The notes: generated by a model from the letters alone, not told the origin. A stretch of DNA of 64,000 nucleotides from Pseudokordiimonas caeni (GCF_026719705.1 NZ_JAPPRR010000001.1:721255-785254); one strand, 5' to 3'; shown: positions 35,914 through 45,321, counted from the stretch's first letter. Numbers and translations: made by a program.

Positions 35914-37992
35914 GTGACTCACTTCAAACGCAACATCAGCATGATCGCTGTGGCTGCTGTTCTGCTCGCTGCGTGCGGCGACAAGCCAAAAGAGGCGGAC
36001 ACTGCCGACAAGCCGGCAGCCGAGGCGGCAACGCTCGTCGGTTTTGACCGGGCGACGATGGATACGAGCGTCCGCCCGCAGGACGATTTCTGGACCTATG
36101 TGAACGGCACCTGGAACAAGACGACCGAGATCGAAGGTGAATTCACCAGCGCCGGCGTGAGCCTTGAGTTGTTCAAGGCCGCGGAGGAAAACCAGCGCCT
36201 GCTCATTGAGGAAGCCGCCAAGTCGCTTTCCGCCGACAAGTCGAGCGAAGCCTACAAGATCGGCGCCATGTACAGTGCCTATATGGATGAAACGGCTGCA
36301 AATGCCAAAGGTATCAGCCCGATTGCGGGCGACCTGGAGGCCATCGCGGCCCTCACTGGCCCGGCCGACGTTGCAGCCTATGTCACCAAGGCGACCGCAG
36401 CAGGTGAAGGCGACCTCATTTCGGTGGCGATTTTCCCCGACCTCAAAGACAGCACCCGCTATCTCGCCTATTTCTTCCAGGACGGCCTGACACTGCCGGA
36501 CCGCGACTATTATCTGAAGGACGACAACGAGACCTTCGTGAAGGCGCGGGGCGACCTGAAGGACTATGCGACGAAGCTCTTCACGCTTGCCGGTGATGAT
36601 GCCGAAACCGCCGCGAAGAAGGGCGAGGCTGTCCTCGCGTTCGAAACCAAACTCGCCGGCTACCACTGGACGGCCATCGAAAACCGCGACCTTGAAAAGC
36701 TTTATAACCCGCGCACCCGCGAGGAGGCGTCGGAGTTCGGCAGCAATTTCAACTGGGCGGGCTTCATGGAAGGCGTGGGCACGCCAGCCGACCTGCCGGT
36801 CGTTTACGGCCAGCCGGGCTTCTTCTCGGGCGTTGATACGATGCTCGGCGAAGTATCGCTCGATGACTGGAAAACCTATCTTGCCTTCCATGCCATCCAC
36901 GGCGCGGCGGATTATCTGTCGACCGATTTCTCGGATGCACGCTTCGATTTCGTCGGCCGCAAACTGAATGGCCGCACCGAACAATCGCCGCGCTGGAAAC
37001 GCGCGGTGCGTGAGGTGAATGCGGGCCTTGGCGAGGCGGTCGGCAAGCTTTATGTCGCGAAGCATTTCCCGCCGGAATCGAAAGCAGCGATCACCGAGCT
37101 TGTCGGCAACCTGCGCACCGCCTTTGCGGACGGTATCGACAATCTCACCTGGATGAGCGACGAGACCAAGAAGCAGGCGCACGAGAAGCTTTCCAAATTC
37201 ACCGTGAAGGTCGGCTACCCGGATGTTTGGCGCGACTATTCGGCGCTCAACCTGTCGCCTGATGATCTCGTCGGTAACGCGCGCGCTGTGGCGAAATATA
37301 CCTATGATTTCGAAATGTCGAAGCTCGGCAAGCCGATCGACCGCAACGAATGGGGCATGACGCCGCAAACGGTGAACGCCTATTATGACCCGACGAAGAA
37401 CGAGATCGTCTTCCCGGCCGCCATCCTGCAGCCGCCCTTCTTCAATCCGGCAGCCGACGACGCCTTCAACTATGGTGCCATCGGCGGCGTGATCGGCCAC
37501 GAAATCAGCCACGGTTTCGACGACCAGGGCAGCACCTTCGACGGCGACGGCAACATGCGCAGCTGGTGGACGGAAGAAGACCGCAAAGCCTTCGAAGCCC
37601 AGACCGCGAAGCTCGTTGGCCAGTATGACGGCTACGAAGGTCTGCCGGGTGTGAACGTGCAGGGCAAGCTGACGCTTGGCGAAAACATCGGCGACCTTTC
37701 GGGCCTCACCGCCGCTTACCGCGCCTACAAGCTGTCGCTCAAGGGGCAGGAAGCACCGGTGATCGACGGCCTGACCGGCGACCAGCGCTTCTTCCTTGGC
37801 TGGGCACAGGCATGGCGCGCGAAATACCGCCCCGAGGCCCTGCAGCAGCGTTTGGCTGCCGATCCGCACTCGCCCGCTTACTGGCGTGCGAACGGCGTGG
37901 TGCGCAACATGCCGGCTTTCTATGACGCCTATGACGTGAAGGAAGGCGACAAGCTCTATCTGCCGGAAGAAGAGCGCGTCACCATCTGGTAA
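35914..37992 (+). CDS. M13 family metallopeptidase lipoprotein (neprilysin/PepO type)
   Basis: A 692-residue zinc endopeptidase. A GTG start at 35914, with GAGGGG seven bases upstream, gives a lipoprotein signal peptide ending LLAAC, so it is anchored by lipid to a membrane. The zinc motif is VIGHEISHGFDDQG with the downstream Glu in GENIGDLSG, and the substrate Asn-Ala-Tyr loop is VNAYYDPTKNEIVFPA. The C terminus ends in VTIW, matching the C-terminal CxxW ending of the family apart from the Cys. It cleaves short peptides in the periplasm. A terminator follows. Confidence 0.95.
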   Translation: MTHFKRNISMIAVAAVLLAACGDKPKEADTADKPAAEAATLVGFDRATMDTSVRPQDDFWTYVNGTWNKTTEIEGEFTSAGVSLELFKAAEENQRLLIEEAAKSLSADKSSEAYKIGAMYSAYMDETAANAKGISPIAGDLEAIAALTGPADVAAYVTKATAAGEGDLISVAIFPDLKDSTRYLAYFFQDGLTLPDRDYYLKDDNETFVKARGDLKDYATKLFTLAGDDAETAAKKGEAVLAFETKLAGYHWTAIENRDLEKLYNPRTREEASEFGSNFNWAGFMEGVGTPADLPVVYGQPGFFSGVDTMLGEVSLDDWKTYLAFHAIHGAADYLSTDFSDARFDFVGRKLNGRTEQSPRWKRAVREVNAGLGEAVGKLYVAKHFPPESKAAITELVGNLRTAFADGIDNLTWMSDETKKQAHEKLSKFTVKVGYPDVWRDYSALNLSPDDLVGNARAVAKYTYDFEMSKLGKPIDRNEWGMTPQTVNAYYDPTKNEIVFPAAILQPPFFNPAADDAFNYGAIGGVIGHEISHGFDDQGSTFDGDGNMRSWWTEEDRKAFEAQTAKLVGQYDGYEGLPGVNVQGKLTLGENIGDLSGLTAAYRAYKLSLKGQEAPVIDGLTGDQRFFLGWAQAWRAKYRPEALQQRLAADPHSPAYWRANGVVRNMPAFYDAYDVKEGDKLYLPEEERVTIW

Positions 37993-38015
37993 GCGAAAAG
38001 TTTCTCAAAAACGGG

Positions 38016-38044
38016 AAAGGGCGCCGATGGGCGCCCTTTTTTGT
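38016..38044 (+). terminator. Terminator of the M13 peptidase gene
   Basis: AAAGGGCGCC pairs with GGCGCCCTTT around GATG and is followed by TTTTG, 24 bases after the stop. Confidence 0.9.
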
Positions 38045-38068
38045 GATGCTTCAAATGTTTCCTTGAAA

Positions 38069-38097
38069 TTGACTCGTGCGCCGCTTCGGCATAGAGG
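38069..38097 (+). promoter_or_regulatory. Likely promoter of entericidin-like gene 1
   Basis: TTGACT (-35) is followed after 17 bases by TAGAGG (-10), giving a start near 38104 and a leader of about 45 bases. It lies after the upstream terminator, so the gene has its own promoter. Confidence 0.45.
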
Positions 38098-38148
38098 AAA
38101 CCTCATACAAGGGCATCACGGCGATGCCTTCATGACCGGAGACGATCC

Positions 38149-38277
38149 ATGCGCAAAATCGCCCAAATCCTTTTTCCGCTTGTCGCCCTTTTCGCCATCT
38201 CTGCCTGCAACACGATTGAAGGCGTTGGCGAGGATCTGGAATCGGTCGGCAAAACGGTTTCCCGCGAAGCCAAGTAA
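38149..38277 (+). CDS. Entericidin-like small lipoprotein 1
   Basis: A 42-residue protein with a Lys/Arg start (MRKIAQILFPLVALFAISAC) whose lipobox ISAC makes Cys20 the lipidated residue. The mature part, NTIEGVGEDLESVGKTVSRE followed by AK, is the short amphipathic helix typical of entericidin A/B, the antidote/toxin lipoprotein family. It has its own terminator at 38310. A closely related copy lies 200 bases downstream. It is too short for most gene finders. Confidence 0.88.
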   Translation: MRKIAQILFPLVALFAISACNTIEGVGEDLESVGKTVSREAK

Positions 38278-38309
38278 GGCTCCGGCAACTTCCATCGGAC
38301 TGGAAACGA

Positions 38310-38344
38310 AAAGCGCCCGTGCAGTTTGCCGGGCGCTTTTTTTG
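38310..38344 (+). terminator. Terminator of entericidin-like gene 1
   Basis: AAAGCGCCCG pairs with CGGGCGCTTT around a ten-base loop, followed by TTTTG. Confidence 0.85.
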
Positions 38345-38474
38345 ATGCTCGTTAACCTTTAAGGCAGGGGTGCGCGAAATCGCCCTGCAATCGCCATACG
38401 GGTCTTGCATTCTTCTTCATGCGGACGGGCAGGTGCCCTTGCCGCGATTGCTTCAACAGCGATAGGAGAACATC

Positions 38475-38606
38475 GTGAAAAAGACCCTGTTCATCCTTCT
38501 GATGCCCCTGATGGCCCTGTTTGCCGTTGCGGGCTGCAACACGATTGAAGGCGCCGGCGAGGACCTTGAATCCGCAGGTGACGCCATTTCCGACGAAGCG
38601 AAATAG
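38475..38606 (+). CDS. Entericidin-like small lipoprotein 2
   Basis: A 43-residue protein starting at GTG with AGGAG eight bases upstream. The signal peptide ends LFAVAGC, so Cys21 should be lipidated, and the mature part NTIEGAGEDLESAGDAISDE is almost the same as copy 1 (NTIEGVGEDLESVGKTVSRE). The C-terminal halves differ in charge, acidic here and basic in copy 1, as in the entericidin A/B pair. It converges with the uracil-DNA glycosylase gene, four bases away. Confidence 0.88.
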   Translation: MKKTLFILLMPLMALFAVAGCNTIEGAGEDLESAGDAISDEAK

Positions 38607-38609
38607 CCC

Positions 38610-39254
38610 CTAAAGCCGTTCCCGGCAGATATCCAGCACATTCAGGAACATTTCGGTCGTCAGGCGGCCGGTGTTCACATTGTAGCGGCTGCAATGGTAG
38701 CTATCCACCAGCGTGCGGCCATCCGGGAGCGTGTGCACGGCAGCGTGACCAAAGGGATAGGCCGAAAGCTTCAGGCCCATCGCTTTCACCGCGCTGTCGT
38801 GCGCGATCTTGCCAAGGGCCAGCATCACCTTCACCTGTGGCATCGCCTGCATCCGTGAAATCAGGAAGGGGCGGCAGGTGTTGATCTCGGCCGGTGTCGG
38901 CTTGTTCTCGGGCGGCACGCAGCGCACCGAGTTTGAAATCAGCACATCCCTCAAGGTGAAGCCGTCGTCCGGGCGCTTGTCATAGGTGCCCGCCGCGAAG
39001 CCCTTTTCCTTCAGCGCATAGTAAAGCAGGTCCCCCGCATAGTCGCCGGTGAAGGGGCGGCCCGTCTGGTTCGCACCGTGCAGGCCGGGCGCGAGGCCGA
39101 CGATCAGGAGCCGCGCGTTTTCATCGCCGAAGCTTTCAACGGCGCCGTTGAAGTAAGACGGAAATTTGACCTTGTTGGCTTCGCGGAAATCCACGAGGCG
39201 CGGGCACAGCGGGCATTCCCGCGGTGCTTCGGCCGGTACGGTTTGTGTTGCCAT
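38610..39254 (-). CDS. Family 5 uracil-DNA glycosylase (UdgB type)
   Basis: A 214-residue base-excision enzyme that removes uracil and related deaminated bases from DNA. Motif A reads GLAPGLHGANQTGRPFTGD, the family 5 form rather than the family 4 form, and motif 3 is SYHCSRYNVNTG. Four cysteines for an iron-sulfur cluster are seen in ECPLCPRL, in RCVPPENK and in NTCRPF. The start ATG overlaps the stop of the NYN gene by one base, so the two are coupled. It converges with the entericidin pair. Confidence 0.9.
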   Translation of the reverse strand: MATQTVPAEAPRECPLCPRLVDFREANKVKFPSYFNGAVESFGDENARLLIVGLAPGLHGANQTGRPFTGDYAGDLLYYALKEKGFAAGTYDKRPDDGFTLRDVLISNSVRCVPPENKPTPAEINTCRPFLISRMQAMPQVKVMLALGKIAHDSAVKAMGLKLSAYPFGHAAVHTLPDGRTLVDSYHCSRYNVNTGRLTTEMFLNVLDICRERL

Positions 39255-39856
39255 CAGTCTTCGGCGTCTTCAAATTCGCGCGTTGCATCTTCGCGCTCGT
39301 CATAATGCGCGTGATGCTGGCGGCGCGGGCCCTTGCGGCCGATGACAGGGGCGAGGTCCACGATATCGATAAACTGGTCGGCCTGGCGGCGCAGTTCATC
39401 GGCGATCATCGAAGGCTGGGTCGAGTTGGAGCTCACGACCGTCACCCGCACGCCGCGGCGCTGCACGGCTTCAAGCAGCCGGCGGAAATCGCCGTCGCCC
39501 GAGAAGAGTACGATATGATCGACATTCTCCGAGATATTCAGCATATCGACCGCGATCTCGATATCCATATTGCCCTTGATCTTGCGGCGGCCGTGTTCGT
39601 CGGTGAATTCCTTCACCGGCTTTGTCACCAGCGTGAAACCGTTATAGTCCAGCCAGTCGATCAGTGGGCGCAGGGGCGAATATTCCTGATCTTCAAGGAT
39701 CGCGGTGTAATAGAAGGCACGGACAAGGCGCGACTGTTCGGCAAAGTGGGCGCGTAGGGCTTTGTAATCGATTTCAATTTCCAGCGCACGGGCCGTGGCA
39801 TAGAGATTTGCGCCATCAATGAAGACGGCAAGCCGTTCATCCGGATAAATGAGCAT
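39254..39856 (-). CDS. NYN domain protein (LabA/DUF88 type)
   Basis: A 200-residue protein with a PIN-like fold. The nuclease core shows LAVFIDGANLYATARAL, the FSGDGDF acidic motif and a D-E cluster (GNMDIEIAVDML), consistent with metal-dependent RNase activity. The C-terminal 30 residues are basic-acidic and disordered. This family stands before folK or near smpB and rpoZ in many alphaproteobacteria. It is coupled to the uracil-DNA glycosylase gene by a one-base overlap. RNA target unknown. Confidence 0.92.
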   Translation of the reverse strand: MLIYPDERLAVFIDGANLYATARALEIEIDYKALRAHFAEQSRLVRAFYYTAILEDQEYSPLRPLIDWLDYNGFTLVTKPVKEFTDEHGRRKIKGNMDIEIAVDMLNISENVDHIVLFSGDGDFRRLLEAVQRRGVRVTVVSSNSTQPSMIADELRRQADQFIDIVDLAPVIGRKGPRRQHHAHYDEREDATREFEDAED

Positions 39857-39962
39857 GATGCAGGTCCAATCGTGTCAAGTATGGTTCTGGGCGTGGTAAG
39901 GGTACGCCCATGCAGAGTATGGATATGGGGTTTAACCTAGCATGAACGGAAGGGCCAGCGAT

Positions 39963-40547
39963 ATGCCGCACGAAATTTTGATCGGCCTTGGCGGCAACCT
40001 GTCATCGAAAGCGGGCGGACCGGTCGAGACGCTGAAGGCGGCCTTGCGGCAGCTGCAGGATCGGGGTCTGACGCTGAAAGCCGTATCGCGTGCTTACCGG
40101 ACGGCGCCGGTGCCACCCTCCGGGCAGCCGGATTTCGTGAATGCCGCTGCCACATTCGAGACAACCCTTTCGCCGGGCGAGTGCCTTGGTGTCCTGCAAG
40201 CTGTTGAAACTGCCCTTGGCCGTCAGCGCGGTGAACGCTGGAGTGCGCGCACGCTCGATCTCGATCTGCTGGCAGCCGGTGATATCGTGGCGCCGGACAT
40301 GGCGACATGGCGGCATCTGGCCTATGAGGCCGACCCCATGACGGTGCACACGCCGCTCGTGCTGCCGCATCCGCGCCTGCATGTGCGGGGCTTCGTGCTG
40401 ATGCCGCTTCAGGATATCGCGCCCGGCTGGCGCCATCCGGTGACGGGCGAGACGGTCACCGAGATGGCAGCGGCGTGCGAGAAGGCGGGCGGATTTGAAG
40501 GCGTTCAGCCAATCGGGGCTTTACTTGGGGCAGGCGCATCGCTATAA
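39963..40547 (+). CDS. folK: 2-amino-4-hydroxy-6-hydroxymethyldihydropteridine pyrophosphokinase
   Basis: A 194-residue folate pathway kinase that moves pyrophosphate from ATP to the pterin alcohol. LIGLGGNLSSKAG opens the fold, the ATP-binding loop is RWSARTLDLDLLA, and the pterin site stretch VSRAYRTAPVPPSGQPDFVNAA is clear. The ATG at 39963 gives MPHEILIGLGG; an upstream ATG at 39942 adds seven residues. It diverges from the NYN gene and lies 70 bases upstream of rpoZ. Confidence 0.95.
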   Translation: MPHEILIGLGGNLSSKAGGPVETLKAALRQLQDRGLTLKAVSRAYRTAPVPPSGQPDFVNAAATFETTLSPGECLGVLQAVETALGRQRGERWSARTLDLDLLAAGDIVAPDMATWRHLAYEADPMTVHTPLVLPHPRLHVRGFVLMPLQDIAPGWRHPVTGETVTEMAAACEKAGGFEGVQPIGALLGAGASL

Positions 40548-40617
40548 GCGGGCGCTTGAATGAACCCCTGCCTTTCCTGTAGGCTTTGGGGCAACTGCGA
40601 ATTTTTGGAGAAGATAC

Positions 40618-40944
40618 ATGGCTCGCGTCACCGTAGAGGATTGCGTCGACAAGGTCACCAACCGCTTCGATCTCGTGCTTGTGGCTGCCCAGCGCGCCCG
40701 TCAGATTTCGTCCGGTGCGCCGCTTCTCGTCGAGCGTGACAACGACAAGAACCCGGTTGTGGCCCTGCGCGAAATCGCTGAGGAAAAGGTCGAAGCTTAC
40801 GACCTGACCGAAGCGCTCATCCAGGGCATGCGCAAGGTTGTTGAATCTGACGAGCCGGAAGAGGTCGATATGTCGATCCTGATGGCCGGTATGGACACGA
40901 GTGCTGCCGGCGTTGCCGCTTCGCAGGAACCGACCGCCGAGTGA
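40618..40944 (+). CDS. rpoZ: DNA-directed RNA polymerase omega subunit
   Basis: A 108-residue subunit that helps RNA polymerase assemble and takes part in the ppGpp response. The core is [20 protein letters not shown], then [37 protein letters not shown], with an acidic tail. The start follows TTTTGGAGAAG. It lies between folK and rsh, its usual place, and has its own terminator. Confidence 0.97.
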   Translation: MARVTVEDCVDKVTNRFDLVLVAAQRARQISSGAPLLVERDNDKNPVVALREIAEEKVEAYDLTEALIQGMRKVVESDEPEEVDMSILMAGMDTSAAGVAASQEPTAE

Positions 40945-40994
40945 TCGGACGCCTGGCGCGGCATTCCTGCCGCAGCCCGGACAAAAGTTTCAAG

Positions 40995-41022
40995 ACCCGG
41001 CCTTCCACGGCCGGGTTTTTTA
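40995..41022 (+). terminator. Terminator of rpoZ
   Basis: ACCCGGCC pairs with GGCCGGGT around TTCCAC, followed by a run of T. Confidence 0.9.
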
Positions 41023-41121
41023 ATGTCTTTTAACATCTGGTCCGGTTAACTATATCTCTGCGGGGGGCAGCACGCAGACATGCGTGGCTGCCCGATTTCT
41101 TGATTGATTGGAAATAGTGGC

Positions 41122-43260
41122 GTGATTCGTCAGTTTGAGCTTGTGGAAACGGTGAAGGCCTATGATCCGGATGCGGACGAGACCTTGCTGAACCGCGCCT
41201 ATGTGTTTGCCATGAAGGCCCACGGTACCCAGACGCGCGCTTCGGGCGACCCCTATTTCTCGCACCCTTTGGAAGTGGCAGGCATCCTCACCTCGCTGAA
41301 GCTTGATGGTGACACGATTGCCACGGCCCTTCTGCATGACGTAGTTGAAGATACGCTCTCGACGCTCGAGGAAATCGAGGAGCTTTTCGGCACCAAGATC
41401 CGCGAGATGGTCGACGGGGTGACGAAGCTTTCGAAGATCGAGTTGCAAACCGAAAGCGTCCGGCAGGCCGAGAACTTCCGCAAGTTCCTGCTCGCTATGT
41501 CGAACGATATCCGCGTGCTTCTCGTGAAGCTGGCCGACCGGCTGCACAATATGCGCACCCTTCATTATATCAAGAAGGAGGAGAAGCGCCGCCGCATCGC
41601 GCTTGAGACGCTGGAGATTTACGCGCCGCTCGCCGAGCGCATCGGTATGCATGAAATGAAGGACGAGCTGGAGCATCTGGCCTTCCAGCAGCTTGATCCC
41701 GAAGCCATGCAGTCGATCACCGCGCGGCTCCATTATCTGATCGAGCAGAACCCGACGCTTGAAATGGATATGTCGGAAGCCCTCAAAGGTCTGATGCGCA
41801 AGAACGGGCTCGAGGCCGATATCTCGGGCCGGATCAAGCGGCCCTATTCGATCTGGCGCAAGATGGAACGCCGCAACATCAGCTTCGAGGAATTGTCGGA
41901 CGTCATGGCCTTCCGCATCATCGTGAATGATGTGGATGCCTGCTACCGCGCCCTTGGCGTGGTGCATCAGGAATTCGCCATGATCCCGGGCCGCTTCAAG
42001 GATTATATCTCGACCCCGAAGCGCAACTATTACCGTTCGCTGCACACCACGGTGATCGGGCCGCACAAGCGCCGGCTGGAAATCCAGATCCGCACTCGTC
42101 GCATGCATGAGGAAGCCGAACTCGGCGTGGCTGCGCACTGGCAGTACAAGCAATCGGCGGACGGCGTTGAAGGCTCGCAGTTCCGCTGGCTGCGCGAACT
42201 GCTCGAAATCCTTGAGCATGCTTCGGACCCCGAGGAGTTCCTCGAGCATACCAAGCTCGCCATGTATCAGGAGACGGTCTTCTGCTTCACGCCGAAGGGG
42301 GAACTGATTTCCCTGCCGCGCGGGGCATCGCCCGTTGATTTCGCTTATGCCGTCCACACGCAGGTGGGGGACCGCTGCGTGGGTGCCAAGGTGAACGGGC
42401 GCATGGTGCCCTTGCGTCACCAGCTCCAGAACGGCGATCAGGTTGAAATACTCACTTCGAAGGGGCAGACGCCGTCGCCCCGCTGGGAGAATTTCGTGGT
42501 GACAGGCAAGGCGCGTTCGGCGATCCGCCGTCACATGCGTCACCAGCGCGACGCCGAATTTTCGCAGCTTGGGGTTACCCTTGTCTCCAAGGCATTCCGT
42601 CGGCATGGCCTTGATTATTCCGACAAGGTACTGGCCGAGGCGGCCAAGGTGCTGAAGGTGGAAGACGCCCATTCGCTTTACACGCTCGTGGGGCAGGGGA
42701 CGCTTTCCGAGGAAGACGTGCTGAAGGCCGCTTACCCCGGCTTCCAGATGGACGCCCGCGCCGAAGGGCTGCCGAAGGTGCATCAGGGCGTTGAGGATGT
42801 GGTGGCTGGTGCGATTCCGATCCAGGGTGTGGGCGATGGTGCCGCCGTGCATCTGGCCGATTGCTGCCATCCGGTGCGGGGCGACCGCATCGTCGGCATC
42901 CGCATCGCCGATGTGGGCGTTGAAATTCACCGGATCGATTGCCGCAAGCTCGACCTTTACGACGACCGTCCGGCCATCTGGCTTGATCTCGCGTGGCAGG
43001 ATTCCCGGGCCGACGATGCTTTCTATGTGGGCAGGTTGCGGCTTGAGGTCGTGAACGAGATGGGGGCGCTCGCCAATATCACCGCGATGGTGGCCAAGGC
43101 GGGCGGCAATATCTCGAACCTGCAGATGACGGAACGCGACCCCGAATTCTACACGATGCTTGTGGATGTGGAGGTGCGCGACGTGAAGCACCTGACCGAT
43201 ATCGTGCGTGCCCTGCGCGTGAACCGGGTGATCAGCACAGTGGAACGCGTAAGCGGCTGA
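41122..43260 (+). CDS. rsh: Bifunctional (p)ppGpp synthetase/hydrolase (RelA/SpoT)
   Basis: A 712-residue stringent-response enzyme, the single long Rsh typical of alphaproteobacteria. The HD hydrolase domain is intact (ALLHDVVEDT), the synthetase domain has NYYRSLHTTVIGP, a TGS domain (VFCFTPKGELISLPRGASPVDFAYAV) and a C-terminal ACT domain (INISNLQM-like, ending STVERVSG) follow. So both synthesis and hydrolysis are expected. The GTG at 41122 begins MIRQFELVETVKAYDPDADE, matching the family; a longer TTG start is less likely. It follows rpoZ and a terminator, so it has its own promoter. Confidence 0.96.
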   Translation: MIRQFELVETVKAYDPDADETLLNRAYVFAMKAHGTQTRASGDPYFSHPLEVAGILTSLKLDGDTIATALLHDVVEDTLSTLEEIEELFGTKIREMVDGVTKLSKIELQTESVRQAENFRKFLLAMSNDIRVLLVKLADRLHNMRTLHYIKKEEKRRRIALETLEIYAPLAERIGMHEMKDELEHLAFQQLDPEAMQSITARLHYLIEQNPTLEMDMSEALKGLMRKNGLEADISGRIKRPYSIWRKMERRNISFEELSDVMAFRIIVNDVDACYRALGVVHQEFAMIPGRFKDYISTPKRNYYRSLHTTVIGPHKRRLEIQIRTRRMHEEAELGVAAHWQYKQSADGVEGSQFRWLRELLEILEHASDPEEFLEHTKLAMYQETVFCFTPKGELISLPRGASPVDFAYAVHTQVGDRCVGAKVNGRMVPLRHQLQNGDQVEILTSKGQTPSPRWENFVVTGKARSAIRRHMRHQRDAEFSQLGVTLVSKAFRRHGLDYSDKVLAEAAKVLKVEDAHSLYTLVGQGTLSEEDVLKAAYPGFQMDARAEGLPKVHQGVEDVVAGAIPIQGVGDGAAVHLADCCHPVRGDRIVGIRIADVGVEIHRIDCRKLDLYDDRPAIWLDLAWQDSRADDAFYVGRLRLEVVNEMGALANITAMVAKAGGNISNLQMTERDPEFYTMLVDVEVRDVKHLTDIVRALRVNRVISTVERVSG

Positions 43261-43286
43261 TTGCGGCCCGTTTGCGCCGAATTGAC

Positions 43287-43315
43287 TTGACGCCACGGGG
43301 GCGTGGGACTATCCG
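43287..43315 (+). promoter_or_regulatory. Possible promoter upstream of pyrE
   Basis: TTGACG (-35) lies 17 bases before TATCCG (-10) in the 97-base gap between rsh and pyrE. The boxes resemble sigma-70 sites but were not tested; readthrough from rsh is also possible. Confidence 0.4.
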
Positions 43316-43357
43316 CCGTGGCAAGGACTTCAAGACCAACAAAAAAAGGACCAGGCG

Positions 43358-43942
43358 ATGGACCGCGAGACCGTATTGCAGGAATTCCGTGACGCAGGCG
43401 CCCTTCTCGAAGGGCATTTCAAGCTGTCGTCCGGGCTTCATTCGACCGTTTACCTGCAATGCGCCCGCGTCCTGATGGACCCCAAGCGCGCCGACCGGCT
43501 GTGCAGGGCCTTCGCCGACAAGTTCCGGGCGACCGGTGTGGAAGTCGACATGGTCGTCAGCCCCGCCATGGGCGGCGTGATCGTCGGCTATGAAGTGGCC
43601 CGCCAACTGGGTGTGCCCGGCATTTTCACCGAGCGCGTGGACGGCAGCTTTGCACTGCGCCGTGGCTTTGAAATCCCGGCGGGCGCCCGCGTCCTGATGA
43701 TGGAAGACGTGGTCACTACCGGTCTTTCCTCGCGCGAATGCATCGAAACCATCGAAAGCCTTGGCGGCAAGGTCGCGGCGGCAGGTTGCCTTGTCAACCG
43801 GTCAGGCGGGAAGGCCGATGTCGGTGTTCCGCTTACGGCGCTTGTCGAAATCGAGGCGCCAACGTTCAGCGAAGACAATATCCCCGCGCATCTGAAAGAT
43901 GTGCCCGCCGTGAAACCCGGCAGCCGGGGTCTGAAAGCGTAA
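43358..43942 (+). CDS. pyrE: Orotate phosphoribosyltransferase
   Basis: A 194-residue transferase that joins orotate and PRPP to give OMP. The PRPP-binding motif is VLMMEDVVTTGLSS, and VVSPAMGGVIVGYEVARQLG is the flexible-loop region. The start follows AAAAGGACC. DUF2062 follows after four bases, then pdxJ, so these form one unit. Confidence 0.96.
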   Translation: MDRETVLQEFRDAGALLEGHFKLSSGLHSTVYLQCARVLMDPKRADRLCRAFADKFRATGVEVDMVVSPAMGGVIVGYEVARQLGVPGIFTERVDGSFALRRGFEIPAGARVLMMEDVVTTGLSSRECIETIESLGGKVAAAGCLVNRSGGKADVGVPLTALVEIEAPTFSEDNIPAHLKDVPAVKPGSRGLKA

Positions 43943-43946
43943 GGTC

Positions 43947-44579
43947 ATGCTCTTCAAAAGCCGCACCAGGAAAAGCTTCTGGCGCAGGGTTGCGGACTTC
44001 TTCTGGCCCCGGACAGGCATTGCCCGGTCGTCCAAATATATCTGGCACCGGGTGGCCCGGTTGCCGGGCACGCCGCACAGCATTGCCGCAGGCTTTGCTT
44101 CGGGCGCGGCGGTATCCTTCACGCCGTTCCTCGGCTTCCATTTCCTGCTTGCCTTTGGCGTCGCGTGGGCGACGCGGGGCAACCTCCTCGCCTCCGCCAT
44201 CGGGACGGCTGTCGGCAACCCCTGGACCTTCCCGCTTTTTTTTGCGATGAACGCGGAAATCGGTATCTGGATCCTCGGCGGTGTCGTGAATGAAATTCCG
44301 ATGCCAACCTGGTCCTGGGGTGCCTTCATGGACGCGCCGCTTGACTATGCGTCGGCGCTGTTCTCGCGGATATTCCCGATCATCATCGGCGGCATTCCTT
44401 CTTCCATCATCGCGTGGATCATCTTCTATGCCGTCATCAAGACCTTTCTGGTAAAGTATCGTTCGCGCCGCGCCCTTCGGCGGAAGGCGCGCAGCGAACG
44501 GCTGGCTGCTGCCGTCGCCTCGATGGAGCGGCAATCCGAAATTCTGGCGAAAGCGACATATGACGAGACCAACAGCTAG
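43947..44579 (+). CDS. DUF2062 family membrane protein
   Basis: A 210-residue protein with a basic N terminus and membrane segments in residues about 45-160 ([53 protein letters not shown] type pattern). DUF2062 proteins often precede pdxJ in alphaproteobacteria; function unknown. It overlaps pdxJ by 20 bases, so translation is coupled. The tail is Arg/Ala-rich and soluble. Confidence 0.88.
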   Translation: MLFKSRTRKSFWRRVADFFWPRTGIARSSKYIWHRVARLPGTPHSIAAGFASGAAVSFTPFLGFHFLLAFGVAWATRGNLLASAIGTAVGNPWTFPLFFAMNAEIGIWILGGVVNEIPMPTWSWGAFMDAPLDYASALFSRIFPIIIGGIPSSIIAWIIFYAVIKTFLVKYRSRRALRRKARSERLAAAVASMERQSEILAKATYDETNS

Positions 44580-45321
44580 TTCCCGTGCCCTCCGGCTGGG
44601 CGTCAATATCGACCATGTGGCCACCATCCGGAACGCGCGCGGCATCATGATGCCCGATCCGGTGCGAGCAGCCCTTCTTTCTGTGGAGGCGGGGGCTGAC
44701 GGCATCACTGCCCACCTGCGCGAAGACCGCCGCCACATCACCGACCGCGATATCGACGCGCTGATGGAAAAGCTGACCGTGCCGCTTAACCTCGAGATGG
44801 CGGCGACGGAAGAAATGCTGGCCATTGCCCTTCGCCACAAGCCGCACGCGGTTTGCCTTGTGCCTGAAAAACGGCAGGAACTGACCACCGAAGGTGGGCT
44901 CGATATCGTCGGCCAATATGACCGGTTGGTGCCCTATGTGAATGCGCTGAATGATGCAGGCTGCAGGGTCAGCCTGTTCATCGACCCCGATGAAGCGCAG
45001 ATCGAGGCATCGGTTCGAATCGGTGCGCCCGTTGTGGAACTGCACACCGGCACTTACTGCGAGCATGAGGGCGCAGCGCGCGAGCATGAACTGGCGCGGA
45101 TTGCCAAGGCGGCCGGTATGGGCACCGCCCTCGGGCTTGAGGTCCACGCGGGCCACGGCCTTGCTTACGATACGGTGGGCGCAGTGGCGGCGATCCGCGA
45201 AATCCGCGAGCTGAATATCGGCCACTTCCTGATCGGCGAGGCAATCTTTGTGGGGCTTGCGGCCTCTATCGCCGAAATGCGCCGCCTGATGGATATCGCG
45301 CGTGACGGTGCGGAGGGCTGA
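44560..45321 (+). CDS. pdxJ: Pyridoxine 5'-phosphate synthase
   Basis: A 253-residue TIM-barrel enzyme that condenses 1-deoxyxylulose 5-phosphate with 3-amino-2-oxopropyl phosphate to form pyridoxine phosphate. [17 protein letters not shown] and [16 protein letters not shown] hold the phosphate-binding and catalytic residues, and [13 protein letters not shown] is the family motif. It lies between DUF2062 and rnc. In many alphaproteobacteria acpS and lepB separate pdxJ from rnc, but they are absent here. Confidence 0.96.
   Translation: MTRPTASSRALRLGVNIDHVATIRNARGIMMPDPVRAALLSVEAGADGITAHLREDRRHITDRDIDALMEKLTVPLNLEMAATEEMLAIALRHKPHAVCLVPEKRQELTTEGGLDIVGQYDRLVPYVNALNDAGCRVSLFIDPDEAQIEASVRIGAPVVELHTGTYCEHEGAAREHELARIAKAAGMGTALGLEVHAGHGLAYDTVGAVAAIREIRELNIGHFLIGEAIFVGLAASIAEMRRLMDIARDGAEG

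Noticed and set aside
35614-37869. 751-residue minus-strand frame opposite the M13 peptidase
   Set aside because: The M13 zinc motif and lipobox lie on the plus strand; the antisense has no domain.
41050-43296. 748-residue minus-strand frame opposite rsh
   Set aside because: The rsh domains on the plus strand account for the region.
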